Shown piece by piece: positions 7,744-16,142 of a stretch of DNA of 37,337 bases; position 1 is the stretch's first letter; each line of letters starts with the position of its first letter. The notes under the pieces are model-generated. The model was not told where the DNA came from and made no database searches. It saw nothing but the letters and a program-made list of their open reading frames with translations. The translations under genes and the position numbers were made by a program. The DNA is from Flavobacteriales bacterium (GTDB taxonomy: Bacteria; Bacteroidota; Bacteroidia; NS11-12g; UBA955), in assembly GCA_947496375.1 (NCBI GenBank), contig CANMCY010000022.1, forward strand, positions 1 to 37,337, written 5' to 3'.

Positions 7744-10083
7744 ATGAACTTAAGGTGGGTTTTGGCGATGATGTGTTTGTGCTTCTTTCAAACACTCTTT
7801 GGGCAGCAGAATGTGCCCGGTATTTATGGATGGATTGAAGATAAAGAGACCGGAGAACGCATTGAGAATGCCCTGGCCATTGACAGCAGCGATTTGCAGT
7901 ACACCTATTCCAATAGGGATGGATATTACAACATGGGGGTTGGAAGTGGTAAACACGTACTGATTTTTTCCGCTGCAGGTTATCAGGCCATTAGAATGGT
8001 TGAGGATATTTACTCTTCAACTCCCATCAACATCAAGCTTTCTCCGCTGCCTTTAAATCAGGATGATACTACCTGGAATAAATACCATGCAATTTTTGAT
8101 CTAAGAAGTGGCCATACCAGTCCAACCCGAAATCAGACCCTGCAAATGAACTCGTTGTTGAGTATTCCGGATCCTGTAAAATGGATGCAGTTTTTACCGG
8201 GAGTATCCGGGGGTATCGAGGGATTGAGCGGTATGTATGTTAGGGGTGGTAACAGCGACCAAAACCTGATGATGATGGACGGATTACCCATTTATGGCAA
8301 TGGACATATTTTTGGGTTTTTAAGTTCGTACAACCCTGAGATTTTGGGAAGCACTGAGTTTTATCGGGGTGTTGCACCGGCGCGTTACGGGGGCAGGGCC
8401 GGGGCAGTGCTGGATGTGGGCATGTCGGAAGGCAATACCAAGGAATGGAAAGGTTCTTTTAATCAGGATTTACTCTTGTTTAATGCTTCTGCCAATGGTC
8501 CGTTAAATCAAAGTGGAACGGTTACCGGCAGTTTTGGTATCCGGCGCACCTGGCTGGACATGCTCCTGCCCAAAGAGGGTGATATTTATGCTTACTATGT
8601 TTTGCATGACCTTAATGGTAAAGTAACCTGGCGGATTAATGAGAATAATAAACTCAGTTTTTTTGCCTATAACGGCAGAGACAAACTGGCTTCAGCCATA
8701 GATACAGACACCCGTGATTCACTAAACAGACAGATTAAATTTAACCTTAAACTGGGTTTTAGCTGGCAAAACACCCTACTTGGGGTAAACTGGGCCAAGA
8801 AAATCAATAACCGGCATTATGGAAATTTCATGCTTGGCATGACCAGGGCTACTTACAATGTACCTTTTGAAATTGGCGGTAGTATTCAGTCTGACACTTC
8901 CTTTTCCTCGTTTAGAATTAAAACGGAATTATCCAATTCCATTACCAATGTCATTGGGAAGGCCAATCTGGAATACCGGCTCAAAACCAATGCGCATCTG
9001 AGATACGGGGGGGAATGGACATTACATTCATTTAATCCTTCCAGTCAGTACATCGAATTCAGCGGTTCTGGCTCAGCAACCCAGGACACTACTTTCGGGC
9101 TTCTCAACAAAAGCACTTCACCGGAGGTGAGTCTGTACGGCGAGTATGAAAACAATCTGGGCGGTGGCCTCAAAATCAATCTGGGTGGACGAATCTGGTC
9201 GTTCTTTGGTGATGGAAAAACATGGATAAGGCCCGAACCAAGAATACTCATAAGCCAGATTTTACAGGGCCAGAAAGCGTTAAAGCTGGGTTTCAGCATC
9301 GCCAATCAGGGTGTGCACAGACTCAGCAGTGTAAACGCCAATCTGCCCGGCGATATATGGTTCCCGACGGGCGGCAAAATCAGACCACAAAGGACGCTTC
9401 AAATCACGGGCGGGTTTTATCAGCCGTGGAAGCGAGGCCTGGAATTTAGCATGGAGCTTTATCTGAAATCGTTTGAAGGCATTTCAGATTTAACGGGTCA
9501 GGACGAAAATGATTTAGCCCCCAGATACTGGGAACGAATGCTGGCACAGGGTATTGGTCGTGCCTACGGAATTGAGTTTCTTCTGATGAAAAAAATTGGC
9601 CGTTTAAATGGGCTTGTGGGTTACACGATGTCTCGAAGCGACAGAAATATTCCTGATATCAATTTTGGAGAATCTTATCCCTTTAGGTGGGACAGAAGAC
9701 ACAAAGTCTCTTTTCAGGCAGTATACGCTCTCAATAAAACGGTGACAATTCAGTTTGGCGGGGTGGTGATGACAGGCAATGCGGTGACTGTGCCAACGGG
9801 TCAGTACCTTTCTGCAGATGGCATGCTGGTGCTGGATTATACCGCAAAAAACAATTACCGTATGCCATATTACAGCCGATTTGATTTTGGATTTACCAAA
9901 AAGCTGAAGCCCTATTTGAGAAGACCTTACAATTCTTATTATGGCGTTAATGTCTATAACATAGCAGCACGCAACAACCCATTGCTAGTGAGAGTGGATC
10001 AGCCGGCCGGGCAGGCAGTGGAGGCGTTCGGCATCTCATATTTTCCATTTATTCCATCAGGTTTCTACAGGGTAGTATTTTAA
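7744..10083 (+). CDS. TonB-dependent receptor with N-terminal carboxypeptidase-regulatory-like domain
   Basis: Outer-membrane protein, 779 aa from the ATG at 7744 (a TTG 15 bp upstream overlaps the -7 box and is rejected). Signal peptide: MNLRWVLAMMCLCFFQTLFG, cleaved near GQQ. Residues of about 25-100 form a CarboxypepD_reg-like beta sandwich (GWIEDKETGERIENA, then YSNRDGYYNM). The plug follows, with MYVRGGNSDQNLMMMDGLP, the NPEILGSTEFYRG segment and ARYGGRAGAVLDV. The rest is an amphipathic beta-barrel ending in a terminal Phe (GFYRVVF), as expected for BAM substrates. It imports an unknown substrate using TonB energy. The DUF4249 lipoprotein 3 bp downstream is the usual partner in Bacteroidota. 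This is not a SusC-type receptor: it is shorter and has no SusD neighbour. Confidence 0.92.
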   Translation: MNLRWVLAMMCLCFFQTLFGQQNVPGIYGWIEDKETGERIENALAIDSSDLQYTYSNRDGYYNMGVGSGKHVLIFSAAGYQAIRMVEDIYSSTPINIKLSPLPLNQDDTTWNKYHAIFDLRSGHTSPTRNQTLQMNSLLSIPDPVKWMQFLPGVSGGIEGLSGMYVRGGNSDQNLMMMDGLPIYGNGHIFGFLSSYNPEILGSTEFYRGVAPARYGGRAGAVLDVGMSEGNTKEWKGSFNQDLLLFNASANGPLNQSGTVTGSFGIRRTWLDMLLPKEGDIYAYYVLHDLNGKVTWRINENNKLSFFAYNGRDKLASAIDTDTRDSLNRQIKFNLKLGFSWQNTLLGVNWAKKINNRHYGNFMLGMTRATYNVPFEIGGSIQSDTSFSSFRIKTELSNSITNVIGKANLEYRLKTNAHLRYGGEWTLHSFNPSSQYIEFSGSGSATQDTTFGLLNKSTSPEVSLYGEYENNLGGGLKINLGGRIWSFFGDGKTWIRPEPRILISQILQGQKALKLGFSIANQGVHRLSSVNANLPGDIWFPTGGKIRPQRTLQITGGFYQPWKRGLEFSMELYLKSFEGISDLTGQDENDLAPRYWERMLAQGIGRAYGIEFLLMKKIGRLNGLVGYTMSRSDRNIPDINFGESYPFRWDRRHKVSFQAVYALNKTVTIQFGGVVMTGNAVTVPTGQYLSADGMLVLDYTAKNNYRMPYYSRFDFGFTKKLKPYLRRPYNSYYGVNVYNIAARNNPLLVRVDQPAGQAVEAFGISYFPFIPSGFYRVVF

Positions 10084-10086
10084 AAC

Positions 10087-10941
10087 ATGAAAAAATTACT
10101 TTTTTTAATCGGCGTTGCAGTGGGGATTTCGGCCTGCGAAACCAAACTGGATCTAAGTGAAATAAGCGGTCGTAACCGACTGGTTGTGAATGCCTTGATA
10201 AATGATCAGGATAAAATAGAGATACAGGTGAGTAAAACCATTCCGTTGGGCAGTACCGCTGCAGTTGAATTCGTTAATAATGCGGTGGTGACAGTCAGTG
10301 ATGAAAATGGTAATTCAGTGGGTTTTTCCTACAATGTTGGTACCGACAAATATGAAAACTCAGTTTTCAGGGCCAGTGCGGGTAAATATTATAGTGTGAG
10401 CGTAAAAGCGCCTGGTTTTGATGAGGTGTATGCAGACATGGTGATGCCGGGAAAAGCTATTTCCGTGCCTTCCACTTGGAAAGATTCCACCGACCTTGAT
10501 TCTTCCGGTTATCCCACCGGAACCCTAACGGTAAATCTTAATGATAAAAGCGGGGAGGCCAATTATTACAGGGTTTCATTGTTTTATTACGATGATATTA
10601 CCGCCATTTGGAATACCCTGGCACCCATAACCCGTGATGCGGCCATAGAAAATGAAGCTATCGTTAGCGAAGACGGTTCGTGGGTGTTTTCTGACAAAAC
10701 ATTCAATGGTCAGCAAAAAAGCATTTCATTCATAACCCCATTCGGTTATGCTCAGGGAACCCCAAAATACTTGGTTGTTACAGAAAGTCTCAACGAGCCA
10801 TACTTTCAGTATTTCCAGAGCATTGAAAATTATAAAGCCGGTGCCGGGGTTTTTGGTGAAGCTACCCCTGTCTTTTCCAATATCCGCAATGGGGTAGGCA
10901 TTTGGGCAGGAAGCAGCATTTCAAGGGATACCATACGCTGA
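10087..10941 (+). CDS. DUF4249 domain lipoprotein, partner of the TonB receptor
   Basis: 284-aa lipoprotein. The signal peptide ends in lipobox ISAC with the lipidated Cys17, followed by ETKLDL. The mature part matches the DUF4249 layout: an early segment RLVVNALINDQDKIEIQVSK, a beta-sandwich region VTVSDENGNSVGF, then PGKAISVPSTW and a second beta domain TLTVNLNDKSGEANYYRVSL. DUF4249 proteins are regularly encoded next to TonB-dependent receptors lacking SusD, and a surface-exposed substrate-capturing role is inferred. The gene starts 3 bp after the receptor stop, so the two are co-translated. Function is otherwise unknown. Confidence 0.88.
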   Translation: MKKLLFLIGVAVGISACETKLDLSEISGRNRLVVNALINDQDKIEIQVSKTIPLGSTAAVEFVNNAVVTVSDENGNSVGFSYNVGTDKYENSVFRASAGKYYSVSVKAPGFDEVYADMVMPGKAISVPSTWKDSTDLDSSGYPTGTLTVNLNDKSGEANYYRVSLFYYDDITAIWNTLAPITRDAAIENEAIVSEDGSWVFSDKTFNGQQKSISFITPFGYAQGTPKYLVVTESLNEPYFQYFQSIENYKAGAGVFGEATPVFSNIRNGVGIWAGSSISRDTIR

Positions 10942-11009
10942 TTATTTCGTGTTTTTTAATTGTTTTTAGCCCATCTGAGTCAAAATAGCCGAACTTTGCG
11001 ACTCATTTA

Positions 11010-13814
11010 TTGTCCGTGACAAAAGAAACTGCCATATACCTTAAAAATGCCCGCCAACACAATCTTAGAGGGGTAGAAGCCACATTCAGGCACAATAGTT
11101 TTACGGTGGTTACAGGTGTTTCGGGCTCCGGGAAGAGTAGTCTGGTATTTGATACCCTGTTTGCAGAAGGGCAACGACGCTATGTGGAAAGCTTGAGCAG
11201 CTACGCCCGTCAGTTTATGGGCCGTATGAAAAAGCCAGAAGTGGATTATATTCTGGGGTTATGTCCGGCGGTTGCGATTGAACAAAAGGTCAATACCCGC
11301 AATCCACGGAGTACGGTAGCTACCTCCACGGAGATTTACGATTATCTTAAGTTGCTGGTTAGCAGAATCGGGCACACTTTTTCCCCGGTCAGTGGGCTGG
11401 AGGTGAAGCGGGATGATGTGAAAGATGTTGTGGACTATGTGCAACAATTACAGGGAGATACTGCAGTACTGATTGTATCGCCATTAAACGATAAAATATT
11501 ACAAAAAGAAAAACTTGAGCTGCTGCGTCAAAATGGGTTCAGCCGGGTTCTGGTCAATGATCGCATTCTTAAAATTGAAGATTTGCTGGAAACAGGCCAG
11601 GTAGAAAGTGGAGATAACTTCCTGGTGCTGGATAGGTTGACGGTAGATTTGCAGGATGATGAATTTTTAAGTCGTCTCACCGATGCCGTTGAAACGGCCT
11701 TTTGGGAGGGGCAGGGGGAATGCGCCGTTCGTTTGGATTCAGGGCATCTGCAGGTTTTTAATCATCGTTTTGAAAGGGATGGAATTACATTTGAAGTTCC
11801 CAGCAGAGATTTTTTGAGTTTTAACAACCCATACGGCGCATGCCGCAAATGTGAGGGTTTTGGCAGCGTTTTGGGCATAGATGAGGATTTGGTGGTTCCC
11901 GATAAATCGCTGAGTGTATATGAAGGATGCGTGGCGCCTTGGAAGGGTGAAGCCATGGGGGCATGGCGTGAAGATTTTATCCGGTTGGCCCTGTCAGCGG
12001 ACTTTCCCATTCACAAGCCCTACCGGGAATTGAGCAGAGAGCAAAAGAAATTGCTGTGGGACGGTACCAAAACGTTGCCGGGAATTCATGATTTTTTCCG
12101 TTACGTGGAGGAAAAATCCTACAAAATACAATATCGTGTACTTTCAGCCCGTTATCGCGGGAAAACGCAATGTCCGGATTGCATGGGAACACGCCTGCGC
12201 AAAGAAGCAGGTTATGTAAAATTAAGGGCTGTAAATCCGGGTGAGGGGATTCCTGAAAGGATTAACCTGCAGGAAATACTGCTCATGAATGTTGACAGCG
12301 CATTCGAATATTTTACTGCGGTTCAATACGATGAAAATGAGATGATTATCAGCAAGCGAATTTTGGATGAAATTGTCTCAAGACTGTCTTTTTTAAGAAA
12401 TGTAGGGTTGGGTTATCTTAGTCTCAACCGATTAAGTAATACACTCAGCGGGGGAGAAAGTCAGCGTATTAACCTGGCTACCAGTCTGGGAAGCAATCTT
12501 ACCGGCAGTATGTATATTTTGGACGAACCCAGTATTGGTCTTCACAGCAGGGATACCGAACGATTAATCGGGGTGCTGAAGTTGCTTCAGAAGGAGGGCA
12601 ATACGGTCATTGTGGTAGAACATGATGAGGAGGTGATGAAGGCGGCAGATCAGGTGATTGACATGGGGCCGCTGGCGGGAGCGTTGGGCGGCGAGGTTAT
12701 ATTCAGCGGTAATTTTGATGCGTTGGTTACGGATGATAACAGTCTAACCGGTAAATACTTGTCGGGCAGAGAATTGATTGAGGTGCCAAAAAACCGCCGT
12801 AAATGGAAGCATAGCGTCAAAATACTTGGTGCGGAAGCCAATAACCTGAAAGAGGTAGATGTGGAATTTCCGCTTGAGGTTTTTACCGCCATCACGGGGG
12901 TTAGCGGAAGCGGCAAAACCAGTCTGGTAAAACAAATACTGTATCCATCACTCAGTAAGGAAATTGGGCAATATATCAGCACCAAAACCGGCCATCACAG
13001 AGCGCTGGAGGGTGCTAAAAAACTGGTAAAAGCGGTAGAACTGGTAGATCAGAACCCCATAGGTAAAAGCAGCAGAAGCAATCCGGTTACGTATGTGAAA
13101 GCATACGACGAAATACGGGAGCTTTTTGCATCACAACCCCTAAGTAAATTCAAAGGGTTTAAGCCGGCCCATTTCTCCTTCAATGTAGATGGAGGCCGAT
13201 GTGATGGATGCCAGGGTGAAGGTGAGACAGTCATTGAAATGCAGTTTATGGCTGATATCAAGCTGCCCTGTGATGCCTGCGGAGGTAAGCGTTTCAAAAA
13301 CGATGTGCTTGAGGTGGTATACAAAGAAAAAAACATACATGACATTCTTCAGCTGACGGTAGATGAGGCCATATCGTTTTTTGCCGATGATAAAACAATA
13401 AGAGAGCGTTTGAAGCCATTGCAAGATGTGGGTTTGGGCTACATAACCCTGGGGCAGGGAAGCCATACCCTTTCCGGAGGTGAAGCACAACGTGTGAAGC
13501 TTGCCTTTTATCTTAGCAAAGCCAATCCCCACAAGGATGGAGGTACTGTGTTCATCTTTGATGAACCCACAACAGGCCTGCATTTTCATGATATCAAAAA
13601 ACTCATGAATAGCTTTAATGCATTGATTGATAAAGGAAATACCATCCTATGTATTGAACACAATATGGATGTGGTAAAATGCGCTGACTGGGTACTGGAT
13701 CTGGGGCCTGATGCCGGCGAAAACGGGGGAGAACTTCTATTTGCGGGTGTTCCCGAAGATCTGGTTAAAGAGCCAAAAAGTTATACGGGTAAATATCTGA
13801 AATACAAGCTATAG
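11010..13814 (+). CDS. uvrA: UvrABC system protein A (excinuclease ATPase subunit)
   Basis: 934-aa tandem ABC ATPase for damage recognition in nucleotide excision repair. First half: Walker A GVSGSGKSS (36-44), signature LSGGESQR (479-486), Walker B YILDEP. Second half: Walker A GVSGSGKTS (630-638), signature LSGGEAQR (821-828), Walker B FIFDEP. SYARQFMGRMKKP and NPRSTV are typical UvrA. The second-half zinc module is complete (C731, C734, C754, C757). The first-half zinc module keeps only C278 and C281: where the first CxxC pair is expected the sequence reads FNHRFERDG. The linker CPDCMGTRLRKEA (388-400) is kept. The start is TTG at 11010 or GTG at 11016; no ATG fits. Length and all ATPase motifs indicate a functional protein. 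Confidence 0.94.
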   Translation: MSVTKETAIYLKNARQHNLRGVEATFRHNSFTVVTGVSGSGKSSLVFDTLFAEGQRRYVESLSSYARQFMGRMKKPEVDYILGLCPAVAIEQKVNTRNPRSTVATSTEIYDYLKLLVSRIGHTFSPVSGLEVKRDDVKDVVDYVQQLQGDTAVLIVSPLNDKILQKEKLELLRQNGFSRVLVNDRILKIEDLLETGQVESGDNFLVLDRLTVDLQDDEFLSRLTDAVETAFWEGQGECAVRLDSGHLQVFNHRFERDGITFEVPSRDFLSFNNPYGACRKCEGFGSVLGIDEDLVVPDKSLSVYEGCVAPWKGEAMGAWREDFIRLALSADFPIHKPYRELSREQKKLLWDGTKTLPGIHDFFRYVEEKSYKIQYRVLSARYRGKTQCPDCMGTRLRKEAGYVKLRAVNPGEGIPERINLQEILLMNVDSAFEYFTAVQYDENEMIISKRILDEIVSRLSFLRNVGLGYLSLNRLSNTLSGGESQRINLATSLGSNLTGSMYILDEPSIGLHSRDTERLIGVLKLLQKEGNTVIVVEHDEEVMKAADQVIDMGPLAGALGGEVIFSGNFDALVTDDNSLTGKYLSGRELIEVPKNRRKWKHSVKILGAEANNLKEVDVEFPLEVFTAITGVSGSGKTSLVKQILYPSLSKEIGQYISTKTGHHRALEGAKKLVKAVELVDQNPIGKSSRSNPVTYVKAYDEIRELFASQPLSKFKGFKPAHFSFNVDGGRCDGCQGEGETVIEMQFMADIKLPCDACGGKRFKNDVLEVVYKEKNIHDILQLTVDEAISFFADDKTIRERLKPLQDVGLGYITLGQGSHTLSGGEAQRVKLAFYLSKANPHKDGGTVFIFDEPTTGLHFHDIKKLMNSFNALIDKGNTILCIEHNMDVVKCADWVLDLGPDAGENGGELLFAGVPEDLVKEPKSYTGKYLKYKL

Positions 13815-13833
13815 CAAGTATTAACCTGTACTA

Positions 13834-15219
13834 TCAATTTAGGTACACATCCACTACTTTTTCCTTTAAAACAGCCACTTCTCCTGCCGCTGCTTTGCGA
13901 GGCTTGCTCACATATTTTCTTTCCGTATAAATAACAGGTACCATTTTTTGGGTTTTGGCTTTGCTGTTTTTGGCCGCCAGTTCTGCCGCCTTTTGAATAA
14001 CAGACTCGGGAAAGCTGTTGCCTTTTTTCTTAATGATAACATGCGAACCTGCATATCCGCGAGCATGCAGCCATAAATCCTGCTTGGAGGCCATTTTTAG
14101 CATGTTGTCATTGTCTGTTGCACTCTTACCTAGCCACACTTCAAAATTATCAATCATGACAGTTTTGTAGGGCTTACTCTCTGCTTGTTTTGCCGTTTGT
14201 GCGGTATTGGGTTGACGGATGTAGCTATGGCCCGTTGGTTCTGAAATGGCTTTCAGTTCCGCCTCAGCAGCATTAAGCGCCGTGCGTGTACTGTCCAGGT
14301 TCTGAAGCAAATGGGCTTTTTCCAATCCCTCGTTTTTGGCTTTGCGATAAAAACGTTCTGCATTCTCTGCCGCGTCCAAATCAGGATTGAGTTTAATCCG
14401 TATGGGTTTTTGGGTATAAAAATCCTGTAGCAGCGCTGTTCCTACCCCTTTTTTTATTTGGTGGGCATGCGCCAAAACTATATCTCCCAGTTCCTTATAG
14501 CTTCTTCTACCCTCAATTTCAGCCAGCTGTTCTTCCAGTTTAAGGAGTCTGGCGCTATGCACGGCTATCTTTCGGGTCCAATGAGTTTCCCATTGTTTTT
14601 TGGATTCGTCCCTCCGTTTGTTTCTAACGTACTCACCGGCGTAGGCAAACAATCCCTCTGCACCATTTCCCAATGGATTTCTACCCGCTGCCGGCTCTGC
14701 AAATAATTTGGAATTGTCAGAAAAAATGCTTATATTGGGTATGCCGGAACAATTGATGTACCTGGCTTCGGCCAGTAAGTCCGCCACATTCAAATCCCGA
14801 TCAGATTTTAAGGAAAGTCGAAACATTGAAGTGGGATTGGGTGCGCCATCCTCCAACAGCAAAACATTGCCCAGGCGTCCAAATCCTTTGATGAGCAGCC
14901 GTTTGTTCTCTGACAAATTCATCAAAATCAGCCGTTCATTTTCAAAAACCTCCACATCTAACACACTTGCGCCGTGGATGGATTTAAACTGACTGATGGC
15001 TTTTCTTCCTGCTTGTAACGGTTGTGCAGGTTTTATAAAGTAGATATTTCCATCCACAAACTGAATCAGGCATTGAAACACGTTTTTATCCGCCGTTTTG
15101 AATTCCAGTATCAGTGCATCTTTATGGGTACTGAATGCATCGGTCAGTTTTCCTCCACACAGATATTGCTTGAGATAACAACCAATAATCTGATAGGTGA
15201 GGGCTGAAGAGTAATGCAT
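13834..15219 (-). CDS. NFACT family protein, RqcH/Rqc2-like
   Basis: 461-aa cytoplasmic protein. Three parts are visible: a shortened NFACT-N region (1-170), a charged helical/coiled-coil region (about 200-330) and a C-terminal NFACT-R (DUF814) domain (350-461) with VWLGKSATDNDNML and DLWLHARGYAGSHVII, the diagnostic block of the family. RqcH binds stalled 50S subunits carrying peptidyl-tRNA and adds C-terminal alanine tails. The length is below the usual 550-570 aa. The DR pair needed for tailing in Bacillus RqcH appears here as E95-R96 (FENERLI). It is convergent with uvrA, with 19 bp between stops and no hairpin between them. Family assignment is firm; tailing activity is uncertain. Confidence 0.88.
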   Translation of the reverse strand: MHYSSALTYQIIGCYLKQYLCGGKLTDAFSTHKDALILEFKTADKNVFQCLIQFVDGNIYFIKPAQPLQAGRKAISQFKSIHGASVLDVEVFENERLILMNLSENKRLLIKGFGRLGNVLLLEDGAPNPTSMFRLSLKSDRDLNVADLLAEARYINCSGIPNISIFSDNSKLFAEPAAGRNPLGNGAEGLFAYAGEYVRNKRRDESKKQWETHWTRKIAVHSARLLKLEEQLAEIEGRRSYKELGDIVLAHAHQIKKGVGTALLQDFYTQKPIRIKLNPDLDAAENAERFYRKAKNEGLEKAHLLQNLDSTRTALNAAEAELKAISEPTGHSYIRQPNTAQTAKQAESKPYKTVMIDNFEVWLGKSATDNDNMLKMASKQDLWLHARGYAGSHVIIKKKGNSFPESVIQKAAELAAKNSKAKTQKMVPVIYTERKYVSKPRKAAAGEVAVLKEKVVDVYLN

Positions 15220-15311
15220 AAAGTGGCGAAATTACAATGATACAGGTTACAATGGGTTGATGAGGGCTGCGAATTTCCTCACATCAGATTATTACACGCA
15301 GGTAGTAGTGT

Positions 15312-16109
15312 TTATCGCGAAAGTTTCAGGATTTTTATGGCTCCTTTACCCACAATCACAAATACGATACTTCCAATGAGTATGTCAGGGTAGGGAGATT
15401 GCGAAATAAATACCAGTAAGGCAGCCACCATCACCCCTAAATTGACAAAGACATCGCTAGAGGTAAAAATCATGCTTGCCTGAATGTGTACCTCTTTGCT
15501 TTTGCTCTTTTGTAGAAGATATAGGCATAGGGCATTTGCCAATAAAGCAAATACGGATACAACCACCATGATTAGGTAATCGGGAGTTGCCTCAAGGCCC
15601 ACAAAACGGCGGATAACTTCTATAAAACCCAGCATGGCAAGGACTAGCTGAAAATATCCGGCAAACAGGGCTATTGTCTTTTTGCGCACTACACTGCCAC
15701 CCGCTGCCCATAGTGCCATGCCATACACAATGCTGTCGGCAAGCATATCTAAACTGTCGGCCATGAGTCCCATTGAGTTGGAAATAAAGCCCGTAATAAG
15801 CTCTAAGGCAAAGAAAAAAGCATTAATGGCCAGCACCTGCCACAATAGCTTTCTTTCTTGGTGTACATTTTCTGTAGAAACGGAGGCTTTATTTACATCA
15901 ATACTCTCAGATAAGCATGTATCAAGCTTCAGGTCATTGAGTTGGTGATGAATATTTTCGTGGGTTCCAGTGTGATAAACGGTAAGTTTGCGCTGAGGGA
16001 TATCAAAATTCAGAGTCTGAATTTCAGGTAAATCTGTCAACTTCATCCGGATTAGCTGCTCTTCAGAAGGGCAGTCCATTTTGGAAATGATGAAGATGGT
16101 TTTTTTCAA
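15312..16109 (-). CDS. CDF-type cation transporter with N-terminal HMA-like domain
   Basis: 265-aa inner-membrane protein. Residues 1-70 form a ferredoxin-like HMA-type domain with MDCPSEE (11-17) where metal chaperones have MxCxxC, so only one Cys is kept. About six transmembrane segments follow (90-265), with the CDF signature GLMADSLDMLADS in TM2, giving the DxxxD metal site D121/D125. In TM5 the canonical HxxxD reads FTSSD, so D219 is kept but the His is replaced by Phe215. No long C-terminal cytoplasmic domain is present. It probably exports a divalent metal in exchange for protons; the metal is unclear. The start is TTG at 16109: beginning at M11 would remove the first beta strand of the HMA domain. 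It lies 33 bp downstream of the T9SS protein gene, on the same strand. Confidence 0.85.
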   Translation of the reverse strand: MKKTIFIISKMDCPSEEQLIRMKLTDLPEIQTLNFDIPQRKLTVYHTGTHENIHHQLNDLKLDTCLSESIDVNKASVSTENVHQERKLLWQVLAINAFFFALELITGFISNSMGLMADSLDMLADSIVYGMALWAAGGSVVRKKTIALFAGYFQLVLAMLGFIEVIRRFVGLEATPDYLIMVVVSVFALLANALCLYLLQKSKSKEVHIQASMIFTSSDVFVNLGVMVAALLVFISQSPYPDILIGSIVFVIVGKGAIKILKLSR

Positions 16110-16142
16110 TTCCTGCTGACGAAAACCTTTACATTTGAAACA

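Noticed and set aside
10991-10998. GAACTTTG as a -7 box before uvrA
   Set aside because: It has a mismatch at the important first T and no -33 at proper spacing.
13140-13589. 149-aa open frame opposite uvrA
   Set aside because: It is antisense to the conserved UvrA second half, without motif or signal. The frame is open because of uvrA codon use.
13815-13833. Terminator between uvrA and the RqcH-like gene
   Set aside because: No inverted repeat is present in the 19-bp gap.
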